This document shows, one piece after another, positions 15,865 to 25,007 of a DNA stretch of 64,000 bases. Both the position numbers and the translations under genes were made by a program. Within the stretch, counting starts at the first letter, position 1. Each line of letters starts with the position of its first letter. Origin of the DNA: Methyloradius palustris (GTDB lineage: Bacteria; Pseudomonadota; Gammaproteobacteria; Burkholderiales; Methylophilaceae); assembly GCF_019703875.1 (NCBI RefSeq), contig NZ_AP024110.1:1426001-1490000 (forward strand), written 5' to 3'. The notes under the pieces are model-generated. The model did not search any database. It was not told the DNA's origin and saw only the letters and a program-made list of their open reading frames with translations.

Positions 15865-18752
15865 GCATGCGTTTACCAAAACTATCAGGCGAGTGGATCA
15901 ACCGCGAAAAGTCTTTGAATTTCACCTTTGAAGGCACCGAATACACAGGCTATGAAGGCGACACGATTTCTAGTGCGCTGCTGGCAAACGGTCAGAAACT
16001 ATTAGGCCGCAGCTTTAAGTATCACCGCGCACGTGGCGTACTAAGCTTTGCTAACCATGACATCAACGCTTTAGTGACAGATGGCCTGGATACCAATATC
16101 CGTTCGGATGTTGTGCCTTTGAAAGATGGCCTGGTGATTAAAGCGGTGAATACCGATGGCGGCGTAAAAAAAGACCGTAACCGTTATTTTGAAATGCTTG
16201 CCCCATTATTGCCAGTGGGCTTTTATTACAAGGCATTTCACACGCCACGCAGGTTGTTTCCATTCTGGGAAAAGATCATCAGGAAAGCGGCAGGCTTGGG
16301 TATCGTCAATTTCAATTTTCCTCGCATCACCAAGCGCAAGCTGAATCAGCATTGCGATGTGCTCGTGATTGGCGCTGGCCCAGCGGGTTTATCTGCCGCT
16401 ATTTACGCTGCTCAAGAAGGTTTGAGCGTGACAATTGTTGATGAAAACCAGCAAGCTGGCGGCGCGTTGAGTTATGACTTGGCTGGGGATCAATACAGTC
16501 AGACAAGGTCTGAATTGCTGTCAAAAATAGCTGAGCTCCCTAATATCAATATGCATGTAGGCGCTTATGCAGCGGGATATTACACCGATCATTTAATTCC
16601 TGTTGTCGGCATCAATGGCATTTCCAAGGTGCGTGCAAAATCTGTGATTGTTGCCAGTGGTGCATTCGAGCAACCGCCTGTGTTCCGCAATAATGATTTG
16701 CCTGGCGTCATGCTGGGGTCAGCAGCACAAAGGCTGATGTATCGGTATGGGGTCAAACCATTCAATACTGGCGTCGTATTTACCGCAAACAGCTATGGTT
16801 ATCGCGTAGCGCTCGACTTAATCAATGCAGGTATTAAAGTTGCTGCGCTGGTTGATTTAAGAGCCAACGCCAGAGAGCCTTTGTCTGCCGAACTGAGCAC
16901 CAAAGGCATTAATATCTACTCGGGTTACTGTGTTTATGAAGCTGTTCCAGACAGCGACAAGTCTGGCATCACCAGCGCACTAATATGCCCTTATAACGAG
17001 CAAACAAATGAAGCCAAGCCAGAAGATGCAATCGAGATAGCGTGCGATGGTATCGCCATGAGCGCTGGCTGGGCGCCTGCTGCAGGCTTGCTGTACCAGT
17101 CTGGCGCAAGTATGCGTTTTGATTACACCACGGAGCAATTCGTACCAGAAAAACTGCAAAAGGGTGTATTTGCTGCTGGCGCAGTCAATGGGGTATATGG
17201 CCTAGAGCAAACCTTGCTGGATGGCAGAAAATCCGCCCTAAATGTCATGGCCTATCTTGGTAAATCAGTCTCTCAAATTGATGACTCTAGCTTTGCTGCC
17301 GAAGCAATCGCAACTGTCAGCCACCCATATCCCATCATTGATCACCCTAAAGGCAAAAACTTTGTCGATTTCGATGAAGATATTCAGCTCAAAGACTTTA
17401 TCAATGCAGCCAAAGAAGGCTTCGATAATATCGAGCTCATGAAGCGTTTTACCACGGTCGGCATGGGGCCCAGTCAGGGCAAGCATTCCAACATGAATGC
17501 CATCCGCATATTGGCAAAAATACGTGGCTTGCCTGTAGAGAAGGTTGGTACAACAACCTCGCGTCCATTCTTTCATCCAACCCCGTTTGGTCACTTGGGC
17601 GGACGCAGCTTTCACCCGCAACGGCTAACCTCGCTACATAATTGGCATGAGGGCGCAGGCGCTGTATTTGCAGATGTGGGCGCTTGGTCTCGCCCAGCTT
17701 ATTATCCGAGGGCTGGCTTGAGTAAACAGGATGCAGTGCAGCAAGAAGCTATTGCAGTACGCAATAAAGCAGGGCTGATTGATGCTGGAACACTTGGCAA
17801 GGTCGAAGTCTGCGGCCCTGACGCTGCCATATTTCTTGAGAGCTTTTACACGGGTAGCTTTGCTTCACAGAAAGTAGGTACCACCCGTTACGCCATGCTG
17901 TTGGATGAGTCTGGCGTGATTGTTGATGACGGCCTCGCAAGCAGGCTACATCAAGAACTTTTCTACATCACCATCAGCACTTCAAACGCTGCTGCGGTGT
18001 ATCGTGAAATGCAGCGATGGCTGCAAATCTGGCAACTGAATGCTGTGCTGATTAACGTCACAGGGGCTTATGGCGCTATGAACCTAGCAGGGCCGTTATC
18101 GCGTGATATTTTGTCATCGCTGACTACGCTCGATATTTCAGAGCAAGCATTTGCTTTCGGCGCTATTCAACAAACAGAGGTTGCTGGTATTCCAGCCCGT
18201 ATCATTCGCTCAGGCTTTGTTGCGGAGCTAGCTTATGAAATCCATGTGCCTGCGGCTGATGCACCCGTTGTATGGAATGCCATTCTTGAAGCTGGTAAAC
18301 ATCAAGGCCTGCAATTATTTGGCACTGAAGCCCAGCGTTTATTGCGTCTTGAGATGGGGCATCACCTGCCAGGCCACGATACCGACGGCCTCACCAATCC
18401 ATTTGAAATTGGCGCGGAATGGGCGCTGAAAATGGATAAGCCATTCTTCATCGGCCAGCGCAGTTTGCAGATTATTGCCAAAAAACCATTGACCAAGAAA
18501 CTGGTGCCATTCACATTGGCCGCCGATTTTAATGGCGAGATGCCTCTGGATTGTAATCTGGTGATTGAGCAAGGCGAGATTAAAGGCCGAGTCACCAGTA
18601 TTGCTTATAGCCCTGCTGCTAAGCGTGTGATCGGATTGGCTTACGTTGCCCCGCATCAGGCTGATACAGGCAATACCTTTGAAATCAGAACAGATAACGG
18701 CTCGCTGGTTAAAGCCACAGTGGGCACTACGCCATTCTTTAAAGCCGAATGA
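15861..18752 (+). CDS. mgdC: N-methylglutamate dehydrogenase subunit C (sarcosine oxidase alpha-like)
   Basis: Large subunit, 963 aa. Order of domains: an N-terminal ferredoxin-like domain (GYEGDTISSALLANGQ), a central dinucleotide-binding reductase part with VIGAGPAGLSAAIYAAQEG near residue 170, and a C-terminal aminomethyltransferase (GcvT-like) folate-binding part (~residues 590-960, with GTLGKVEVCGPDA). In sarcosine oxidase the GcvT-like part passes the C1 unit to tetrahydrofolate, giving methylene-H4F. The same use would feed methyl carbon to the folate or formaldehyde pathways here. Length is as in TsoX/SoxA. Confidence 0.94.
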   Translation: MSMRLPKLSGEWINREKSLNFTFEGTEYTGYEGDTISSALLANGQKLLGRSFKYHRARGVLSFANHDINALVTDGLDTNIRSDVVPLKDGLVIKAVNTDGGVKKDRNRYFEMLAPLLPVGFYYKAFHTPRRLFPFWEKIIRKAAGLGIVNFNFPRITKRKLNQHCDVLVIGAGPAGLSAAIYAAQEGLSVTIVDENQQAGGALSYDLAGDQYSQTRSELLSKIAELPNINMHVGAYAAGYYTDHLIPVVGINGISKVRAKSVIVASGAFEQPPVFRNNDLPGVMLGSAAQRLMYRYGVKPFNTGVVFTANSYGYRVALDLINAGIKVAALVDLRANAREPLSAELSTKGINIYSGYCVYEAVPDSDKSGITSALICPYNEQTNEAKPEDAIEIACDGIAMSAGWAPAAGLLYQSGASMRFDYTTEQFVPEKLQKGVFAAGAVNGVYGLEQTLLDGRKSALNVMAYLGKSVSQIDDSSFAAEAIATVSHPYPIIDHPKGKNFVDFDEDIQLKDFINAAKEGFDNIELMKRFTTVGMGPSQGKHSNMNAIRILAKIRGLPVEKVGTTTSRPFFHPTPFGHLGGRSFHPQRLTSLHNWHEGAGAVFADVGAWSRPAYYPRAGLSKQDAVQQEAIAVRNKAGLIDAGTLGKVEVCGPDAAIFLESFYTGSFASQKVGTTRYAMLLDESGVIVDDGLASRLHQELFYITISTSNAAAVYREMQRWLQIWQLNAVLINVTGAYGAMNLAGPLSRDILSSLTTLDISEQAFAFGAIQQTEVAGIPARIIRSGFVAELAYEIHVPAADAPVVWNAILEAGKHQGLQLFGTEAQRLLRLEMGHHLPGHDTDGLTNPFEIGAEWALKMDKPFFIGQRSLQIIAKKPLTKKLVPFTLAADFNGEMPLDCNLVIEQGEIKGRVTSIAYSPAAKRVIGLAYVAPHQADTGNTFEIRTDNGSLVKATVGTTPFFKAE

Positions 18753-19333
18753 ATATGATAGCAAGCACCAAAAAACAGGCATCCACTCAAGCAGACAAGA
18801 ATCTGTTGGCTATTGCAGACGTCAGCCATTTCAAGCGCTTTGGAGTCAAGGGTGCGAAAGCTGCCGAATGGCTATCAGGGCAGGGGATAGCGCTGCCGGA
18901 GTCAAATAACAGCTGGTTAGAGACAAGCTCTGCAACTCTAGTAATGAGGCTGGGCAGTAGTGAATTTATGATTGAAAGCCAGGCAGCTGAAAACTTGCCC
19001 ACGCTATCAAATTCAGACCAATTCGCTACCCCTGGCGTTTACAAAGTCCCGCGTGCGGATGCCGCATTCATCATTAGCGGCCAACAGGCATTGAACCTGC
19101 TTTCTGAGCTATGCACGCTTGATTTAGTAGGCGAATCATTAAGCGAAAACAAGTTGTTAATGACGCAAATAGCTGGCATCTCAGCCATTCTGCTTAAGCA
19201 GTCCATTAATGGCAAAGACGCGTATCGAATTTGGTGTGATGGCACATACGGCCATTACCTGTGGGAAACATTGCTAGAAATCGCAATGGAACTGGGTGGC
19301 GGGGCGTTTGAGTTTGATGCTCAAGCTTTTTAA
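18749..19333 (+). CDS. mgdD: N-methylglutamate dehydrogenase subunit D (sarcosine oxidase gamma-like)
   Basis: Gamma subunit, 194 aa, overlapping mgdC by 4 bp (ATGA). It shows the SoxG/GcvT-like pattern: VSHFKRFGVKGAKAAEWL near residue 25 and DLVGESLSENKLLMTQIAGISAILLKQ further on. It also has YRIWCDGTYGHYLWETLLE at the C terminus. It has no cofactor motif, as expected for the family, and is mainly structural. It closes the mgdABCD set, 30 bp before gmaS. Confidence 0.9.
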   Translation: MNMIASTKKQASTQADKNLLAIADVSHFKRFGVKGAKAAEWLSGQGIALPESNNSWLETSSATLVMRLGSSEFMIESQAAENLPTLSNSDQFATPGVYKVPRADAAFIISGQQALNLLSELCTLDLVGESLSENKLLMTQIAGISAILLKQSINGKDAYRIWCDGTYGHYLWETLLEIAMELGGGAFEFDAQAF

Positions 19334-19363
19334 GTTTTTTGAAAGACGAATGGAGGCACGTGC

Positions 19364-20701
19364 ATGAAATCGTTAGCTGAGGCAAAAAAGTTCATTAAAG
19401 ACAATGGCGTCAAATACATACTGGCGCAGTTTGCCGACATTCATGGAGTAGCCAAAGTAAAGTCTGTGCCGTCTGCACACCTTGAAGACATATTAACCGC
19501 TGGCGCAGGCTTTGCTGGCGGTGCGATCTGGGGCACAGGCATTGCACCTAACGGCCCAGACTATATGGCCGTGGGCGAGCTTGCCACGTTGGGCTTGGTG
19601 CCTTGGCAAACTGGTTATGCCCGCATCGTCTGCGATGGTCATGTGAACGGCAAGCCTTATGAATACGATGCACGTGTCGTGCTCAAAAAGCAGCTCGATA
19701 AAATGGCTAAAAAAGGCTGGACGTTCTATACGGGTCTGGAGCCTGAGTTCTCGCTGCTAAAACGCAATGAACATGGTGCTATTCAACCATGTGATGATAC
19801 TGACCTGCTGCAAAAGCCTTGCTACGACTACAAAGGCATTACCCGCCAATCTGCCTATCTTGAAAAGCTCACCGAGTCGCTTTTGGCTGTCGGCATGGAT
19901 GTCTATCAAATTGACCATGAAGATGCCAATGGCCAGTTTGAAGTGAATTACACCTATACCGACGCCCTGAAAAGCGCTGACAACTACATCATGTTCAAGA
20001 TGGCAGCGAGTGAAATCGCCAACCAGATGGGCATGATCTGCTCATTCATGCCCAAGCCATTCAGCAATCGCCCAGGCAATGGCATGCACATGCATATGTC
20101 GATCGGTGATGGCAAAACCAAGAACATTTTTCACGATGACAGCGATAAAAACGGTTTGGGCCTTTCCAAGCTGGCTTATCACTTTCTGGCAGGCATTTTG
20201 GAGCATGCACCGGCACTCACCGCCATCTGTAACCCTTCCGTGAACTCATACAAACGCCTGGTAGTAGGGCGCTCATTGACAGGTGCTACCTGGGCGCCTG
20301 CTTATATCGCCTATGGCGACAATAACCGATCTACGTTAGTGCGCATCCCTTATGGCCGCCTTGAGTTCCGCCTGCCAGATGGTAGCTGCAACCCATATCT
20401 GGCAACGGCTGCAGTGATCGCCGCAGGTCTGGATGGCGTCAAGCGCGAGCTAAGCCCGGGCAAGCCACGTAGTGAAAATCTGTACGACTATTCACTGGAT
20501 GAAATCCACAAACAAGGCATCGGCATATTGCCGCAAAACCTAGGTGAAGCCCTTACCGCACTCGAAAAAGACAAAGTGATTCGTGATGCGCTTGGCGACA
20601 AGCTTTCGCAAGAGTTTATCGACCTCAAACGCATGGAGTGGGTGGACTATCAACGCCATGTGTCGGATTGGGAAGTTAACCGTTACGTCGAATTTTATTA
20701 G
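19364..20701 (+). CDS. gmaS: Gamma-glutamylmethylamide synthetase (glutamine synthetase family)
   Basis: ATP-dependent ligase joining methylamine to glutamate to give gamma-glutamylmethylamide, the entry step of the indirect methylamine pathway. The 445-aa protein has the GS beta-grasp N terminus and catalytic residues in GLEPEFSLL, QIDHEDANGQFEVNYTY, GNGMHMHMSIGD and NPSVNSYKRL. A canonical GS adenylylation loop is not seen, which separates it from GlnA. Its position between mgdABCD and mgsABC settles the function well. A GGAG Shine-Dalgarno lies 11 bp before the ATG. Confidence 0.95.
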   Translation: MKSLAEAKKFIKDNGVKYILAQFADIHGVAKVKSVPSAHLEDILTAGAGFAGGAIWGTGIAPNGPDYMAVGELATLGLVPWQTGYARIVCDGHVNGKPYEYDARVVLKKQLDKMAKKGWTFYTGLEPEFSLLKRNEHGAIQPCDDTDLLQKPCYDYKGITRQSAYLEKLTESLLAVGMDVYQIDHEDANGQFEVNYTYTDALKSADNYIMFKMAASEIANQMGMICSFMPKPFSNRPGNGMHMHMSIGDGKTKNIFHDDSDKNGLGLSKLAYHFLAGILEHAPALTAICNPSVNSYKRLVVGRSLTGATWAPAYIAYGDNNRSTLVRIPYGRLEFRLPDGSCNPYLATAAVIAAGLDGVKRELSPGKPRSENLYDYSLDEIHKQGIGILPQNLGEALTALEKDKVIRDALGDKLSQEFIDLKRMEWVDYQRHVSDWEVNRYVEFY

Positions 20702-20859
20702 GAGAAAAATACTTCGCTCACGCTAGCGGCGTTGCAAAAGACCTCGAAAATCCTCATTTACGCAAAAGTAAACTCCGGTTTTCTCAGTCTTCCACGCCTT
20801 GCTATCGAATCGCTCGGGTATTTTTCTAATGTTTTTTTGTAGTTAAGTATTAGGAGAAA
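20696..20859. repeat. IR-bounded palindromic insert between gmaS and mgsA, with possible target duplication
   Basis: The 162-bp gap inside an otherwise tight operon holds a structured element. Ends AGAAAAATAC (20703-20712) and GTATTTTTCT (20818-20827) form a 10-bp inverted repeat. The middle folds as an imperfect hairpin, AAAATCCTCATTTACG with GTAAACTCCGGTTTT (~20757-20783). TATTAGGAGAAA occurs exactly at 20696-20707 and 20848-20859, flanking the insert; each copy contains a Shine-Dalgarno. This fits a MITE- or REP-like insertion with a 12-bp duplication, but part of the repeat match may come from ribosome-site sequence. Confidence 0.6.
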
Positions 20860-20863
20860 CACT

Positions 20864-21760
20864 ATGTGTGGAATTGTAGGATTACTGGTGAAAAACCAGA
20901 GCATGCGCGCCAATATTGGCGGATTAATGATGCCTATGTTGATAGGCATGACAGAACGAGGCCCAGACTCAGCAGGCATGGCTGTTTTCACCGCGCCTGT
21001 GGCTGCGAATGAGCTTAAGTACAGTCTGTATGCGCCCTCTATGGAATTTAACTGGAAATTACTGGTAGAAGAATTTGGTAGTCATTTCACTAACAAGCCA
21101 AAACTATCCACCAAGGGTAATCATGCCATCGTGATTACCAGCGTTGCCTCGCAACAGGTTAAAACATGGCTCAAACAAAGCTACCCAAATGTGCATCTAC
21201 TGTCTGTCGGCCATTCGATTGACGTCTATAAAGATACAGGCTTGCCAGCCGATGTGGCTGCCCGTTATGACTTACCCACGCTCAGCGGTACGCACTTGGT
21301 AGGCCACACCCGCATGGCGACAGAATCAGCGATTACGCCAGCGCATGCGCACCCTTTTACTGCTGGTGAGGACTGGTGCCTTGTGCACAACGGCTCGCTC
21401 TCCAACGCGCACAGCTTGCGCCGCAAACTGGAGCACGAAGGCATTACCTTTGAAACAGATAATGATACTGAAGCTGCTTGCCGCTACCTTGAGTGGCGGA
21501 TGCGTGAAGGCGATGATCTGAAAGCTGCGCTAGAACATGGCTTTGAAGACCTGGATGGCTTTTACACCTTACTCATGGGTACCAAGACAGAACTTGCTTT
21601 GGTGCGCGATCCATTCGCCTGCAAGCCTGCAGTAGTGGCCGAGCACGATGACTATGTTGCCATCGCATCTGAATTCCGCTCATTGGCACATTTGCCAGAC
21701 ATCAAGAATGCACATGTATTTGAGCCTAGCCCCAAGGAAATGTACGTATGGAAAATATAA
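20864..21760 (+). CDS. mgsA: N-methylglutamate synthase subunit A (class II glutamine amidotransferase domain)
   Basis: A 298-aa Ntn-type amidotransferase domain, homologous to the N-terminal part of glutamate synthase large subunit. Catalytic Cys2 is exposed in MCGIVGLL. GHTRMATESAI, HNGSLSNAHSLRR and TDNDTEAA are the substrate-site blocks. In NMG synthase this subunit would release methylamine from gamma-glutamylmethylamide. The preceding AGGAGAAA is a good ribosome site. The 3' end overlaps mgsB by 13 bp. Confidence 0.93.
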   Translation: MCGIVGLLVKNQSMRANIGGLMMPMLIGMTERGPDSAGMAVFTAPVAANELKYSLYAPSMEFNWKLLVEEFGSHFTNKPKLSTKGNHAIVITSVASQQVKTWLKQSYPNVHLLSVGHSIDVYKDTGLPADVAARYDLPTLSGTHLVGHTRMATESAITPAHAHPFTAGEDWCLVHNGSLSNAHSLRRKLEHEGITFETDNDTEAACRYLEWRMREGDDLKAALEHGFEDLDGFYTLLMGTKTELALVRDPFACKPAVVAEHDDYVAIASEFRSLAHLPDIKNAHVFEPSPKEMYVWKI

Positions 21761-22443
21761 CGAATTTTGATCTGGACACCACGCCATTGCGTGAGGTGAA
21801 CCAGTTCCTGCATGGTGATTCATCAAAGCTAAACGGCCAGTGCGTCAAAATCCAGAACCCGAATGGCGCTCACAATATCGCTGTTGGCCTGAAAGCTGAC
21901 GTTAAAGTGGCCATTCAAGGGCATGCTGGCTACTACGCCGCAGGCATGAACCAGTTAGCTACTGTAGTGGTTGAAGGCAGCGCTGGCACAGGCGTGGCTG
22001 AAAACATGATGTCTGGCTATGTGCATGTCAAAGGCTTTGCCTCCAATGCCGCTGGCGCCACTGCACAAGGTGGTTTGCTAGTCATTGATGGTGATGCAGG
22101 CCTGCGTTGTGGCATATCCCTCAAAGGCGCCGATATCGTTGTTGGCGGCTCTGTTGGTAGCTTCTCTGCCTTTATGGCTCAAGCGGGCAACCTCGTGATT
22201 TTGGGGGATGCAGGCGATGCCTTGGGTGACTCACTCTATGAAGTGCGTATCTTCGTGCGCGGCAAGGTGAAAAGCCTCGGCGCAGATTGCGAAGAAAAGC
22301 CAATGGATGACGAAGCAAAGAAAATCCTCACCGATCTGCTGCGTAAATCAGGCCATCAAGATGTGAGCCCCGATAGCTTCAAGCTTTTCGGCTCGGCCCG
22401 CACGCTTTATAACTTCCACGTTGATCATGCTGGAGCATACTAA
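21748..22443 (+). CDS. mgsB: N-methylglutamate synthase subunit B (GXGXG domain)
   Basis: A 231-aa right-handed beta-helix made of repeated Gly-x-Gly turns (for example VVEGSAGTGVAENMMSGYV and GGSVGSFSAFMAQAGNLVILG). It is homologous to the C-terminal GXGXG domain of glutamate synthase, where it has a structural and channelling role. It overlaps mgsA by 13 bp and shares its last base with the mgsC start (TAATG), so the three subunits are coupled. Confidence 0.93.
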   Translation: MENITNFDLDTTPLREVNQFLHGDSSKLNGQCVKIQNPNGAHNIAVGLKADVKVAIQGHAGYYAAGMNQLATVVVEGSAGTGVAENMMSGYVHVKGFASNAAGATAQGGLLVIDGDAGLRCGISLKGADIVVGGSVGSFSAFMAQAGNLVILGDAGDALGDSLYEVRIFVRGKVKSLGADCEEKPMDDEAKKILTDLLRKSGHQDVSPDSFKLFGSARTLYNFHVDHAGAY

Positions 22444-23813
22444 TGAGCGACTCTAAAGATAACAAACCCAAGCCTGCGCAGCCTGTTTCACAAACGCTGC
22501 CACATTTTTCAGCGACGTTTGATCCACAAACCATGTCGCAGATTCGCCGTGCGGCTGATACTGGCATTTACGATATTCGTGGCGCAGGCGCTAAACGTAA
22601 GCTGCCACACTTTGATGATTTGCTCTTTCTAGGTGCTTCAGTCAGCCGCTATCCATTGGAAGGCTACCGCGAAAAATGTGGTACTGATGTGGTGCTAGGT
22701 ACCCGTTTCGCCAAGAAGCCAATTTATCTTAAAACTCCTGTAACCATTGCAGGCATGAGTTTTGGCGCGCTTTCTGGCCCAGCGAAAGAAGCGCTAGGCC
22801 GTGGTGCCAGTGCAGTCGGCACCAGCACAACCACTGGCGACGGCGGCATGACACCTGAAGAACGCGGTCACTCATCTATCCTGGTATATCAATACCTGCC
22901 TTCACGCTACGGCATGAACCCTGATGACTTGCGCAAAGCCGATGCCATTGAAGTGGTGATCGGGCAGGGCGCCAAGCCGGGTGGTGGTGGCATGTTACTA
23001 GGCCAGAAGATCAGTGCACGAGTAGCTAAAATGCGCTGCCTGCCAGAAGGTATCGACCAGCGCTCAGCCTGTCGCCACCCTGACTGGACAGGCCCTGATG
23101 ACCTTGAAATCAAGATTGCAGAGCTACGCGAAATCACCGATTGGGAAAAGCCAATCTACGTAAAAATCGGCGCAACCCGTCCTTACTTTGATGTTGCCCT
23201 TGCGGTTAAATCGGGCGCTGATGTCGTGGTGCTGGATGGCATGCAGGGCGGTACAGCAGCCACGCAAGAGGTATTCATTGAGCATGTGGGCATACCAATC
23301 CTTGCCGCCATTCGCCCTGCCGTCAAAGCCTTGCAGGATTTAGGCGTTTATCGCAACGGTAAAAACAGCGTGCAATTGATTGTCTCAGGTGGCATCAGGA
23401 ATGGTGCTGATGTAGCAAAAGCATTGGCACTAGGCGCAGATGCTGTTGCAATCGGTACAGCTGCCTTGATTGCGCTGGGCGATAACGACCCACGCTATGA
23501 AGAGGAATATCAGGCGCTAGGCTCTACTGCAGGCGCTTATGATGACTGGCACGAGGGCCGCGACCCAGCAGGCATCACCACGCAAGACCCAGAGCTGGCA
23601 AAACGGCTGGACCCAGTAAAAGCAGGGCGCAGATTATCCAATTACCTCAACGTGATGACCATGGAAGCCCAAGTCATTGCCAGGGCCTGCGGTAAATCTC
23701 ACCTGCATAACCTGGAGCCAGAAGACTTGGTAGCCCTAACCATAGAAGCCTCGGCCATGGCAAAAGTACCATTGGCGGGTACAACCTGGATACCGGGCGT
23801 CACCCAGTTCTAG
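22443..23813 (+). CDS. mgsC: N-methylglutamate synthase subunit C (FMN-binding glutamate synthase domain)
   Basis: A 456-aa FMN TIM-barrel subunit like the GltB synthase domain, joining methylamine and 2-oxoglutarate reductively to form N-methylglutamate. Visible blocks: TIAGMSFGALSGPAKEAL (FMN), GDGGMTPEERG, GQGAKPGGGGMLLGQKIS, and MQGGTAATQEVF. QLIVSGGIRNGADVAKALALGADAV is the phosphate-binding end. Cys residues in the region around residues 198-210 may serve an Fe-S cluster as in GltB. It is last in the NMG operon; a strong hairpin follows 36 bp later. Confidence 0.94.
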   Translation: MSDSKDNKPKPAQPVSQTLPHFSATFDPQTMSQIRRAADTGIYDIRGAGAKRKLPHFDDLLFLGASVSRYPLEGYREKCGTDVVLGTRFAKKPIYLKTPVTIAGMSFGALSGPAKEALGRGASAVGTSTTTGDGGMTPEERGHSSILVYQYLPSRYGMNPDDLRKADAIEVVIGQGAKPGGGGMLLGQKISARVAKMRCLPEGIDQRSACRHPDWTGPDDLEIKIAELREITDWEKPIYVKIGATRPYFDVALAVKSGADVVVLDGMQGGTAATQEVFIEHVGIPILAAIRPAVKALQDLGVYRNGKNSVQLIVSGGIRNGADVAKALALGADAVAIGTAALIALGDNDPRYEEEYQALGSTAGAYDDWHEGRDPAGITTQDPELAKRLDPVKAGRRLSNYLNVMTMEAQVIARACGKSHLHNLEPEDLVALTIEASAMAKVPLAGTTWIPGVTQF

Positions 23814-23849
23814 TAAAGCAAAGTATCGTTTTACAAAATTGCCGTACAT

Positions 23850-23886
23850 GAATAAGCTTGGTTAATCGAATTAACCAAGCTTATTC
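23850..23886 (+). terminator. Perfect 17-bp hairpin after mgsC (terminator or control site of the next gene)
   Basis: GAATAAGCTTGGTTAAT and its exact inverse are separated by only CGA. The run after it is TTCCATTTT rather than a pure T-tract, so termination may be partial. The hairpin ends 6 bases before the ATG of the CobW-like gene and takes up the place where its ribosome site should be, so it could also control that gene's translation. Confidence 0.65.
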
Positions 23887-23892
23887 CATTTT

Positions 23893-24915
23893 ATGCAACC
23901 TATTCCCAATCCGCTAATTCCTATTTCCATTATCACTGGCGCAACTGATAGTGGAAAAACATTAATATTAAATCAATTACTTAAAGAGACTAATTTAAGT
24001 GATACCTTAGTTATTTATAGTGAATCAGACCTCAGCAATATTCATCATCCGCTGGTGGTTTTTAGCCTGGAAGAATCTCAAATAAGCGAAACCACTTTTT
24101 GCAAATGCTGCAATCTGCGGAGCGATCTGCAGAAAACATTACGTGATGTCATCTGGCGGTTTGCACGTGAAGGCAAGCGTATTTTTAACCGCGTGATTAT
24201 TGAAACAAAAGGGCTTGCGGACCCTGCTGCCATTATTCACACATTAATCACTGATGACTTCATTCAAGCCCATTATCAGCTTGATTCCATAGTTACCGTC
24301 ATCAATCCAGCCAATGGCATGAAAATGCTGGATCAACACCCCGAGTTGATCAAACAAGTCGCTTTTGCCAATAGCATCGCAATCAGTCATTCAGAGTCAG
24401 GCAATACAAACCATTTAGGCGATTTATTGAATAGGCTTAATGGTATTAACCCAGCAGCTTCAATTATTCAGCTTATGCAGCCTGCAGATATTCAAAATCT
24501 CAATATCTTTTGCCAAAACGCCCAAAATCGTGAAAATCAGCTAGTAAAAACGCTAAATTGGCTAGAATCGCTTTCTAAGCCATTAATTGCTGATAAGCAA
24601 GGTGACGGTATTCAGGCATTTGTTTTTTTCATCGAAAAACCTGTAGATAAATCACTTTTAAACGACTGGCTCGATTTATTGCTCAACATTAAAGGTGCTG
24701 ACATATGGCAACTTAGTGGAGTAGTTAATTTTGTTGGGGAAGCTGTGCCGACTATTATTAATGCAACGCAACACATAATGCAGCCACATCAAACTTACTC
24801 AGCATGGCCAACAGAAGATCACCAAACCAAAATTGGATTCATTACCAAAGGAATAGGTGCTGATGTAATAGAGCAGACGTATCAAGCAATGGCAAATACC
24901 AGAAACCCTGATTGA
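23893..24915 (+). CDS. CobW/COG0523-like GTPase with degenerate G4 motif
   Basis: A 340-aa member of the CobW/Nha-activator metallochaperone family. Walker A is GATDSGKT (residues 16-23). The family metal-binding CxCC appears as C70-K-C-C73, the switch-like IIETKGLADP is at 103-111, and a CobW C-terminal domain is present (VNFVGEAVPTI ... YSAWPTEDHQTKIGFITKGI). The usual NKxD guanine motif, expected around 165, is replaced by SHSES, so GTP specificity may be lost. It may supply metal to the NMG enzymes or another client; only neighbourhood supports that. No Shine-Dalgarno is visible outside the upstream hairpin. Confidence 0.8.
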   Translation: MQPIPNPLIPISIITGATDSGKTLILNQLLKETNLSDTLVIYSESDLSNIHHPLVVFSLEESQISETTFCKCCNLRSDLQKTLRDVIWRFAREGKRIFNRVIIETKGLADPAAIIHTLITDDFIQAHYQLDSIVTVINPANGMKMLDQHPELIKQVAFANSIAISHSESGNTNHLGDLLNRLNGINPAASIIQLMQPADIQNLNIFCQNAQNRENQLVKTLNWLESLSKPLIADKQGDGIQAFVFFIEKPVDKSLLNDWLDLLLNIKGADIWQLSGVVNFVGEAVPTIINATQHIMQPHQTYSAWPTEDHQTKIGFITKGIGADVIEQTYQAMANTRNPD

Positions 24916-24946
24916 GACAAAACCAAGTGCATTTTTTATTTAACAT

Positions 24947-24975
24947 AATATACATTATGCGAAGTAATGTATATT
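24947..24975. promoter_or_regulatory. Inverted repeat upstream of the 501-aa orphan gene
   Basis: AATATACATTA and TAATGTATATT form an 11-bp perfect dyad with a 7-nt centre, 32 bp before the ATG at 25008. Its AT-rich symmetric form suits a repressor site. A T-run (CATTTTTTATTT) before it may end transcription of the CobW-like gene. Function is not known. Confidence 0.35.
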
Positions 24976-25007
24976 AATTATGGCGTGATATTTCAAAGAA
25001 AAATACT

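Noticed and set aside
20758..20991. A 77-aa minus-strand frame across the gmaS-mgsA gap
   Set aside because: It covers the palindromic insert and the antisense of mgsA; no ribosome site or known domain.
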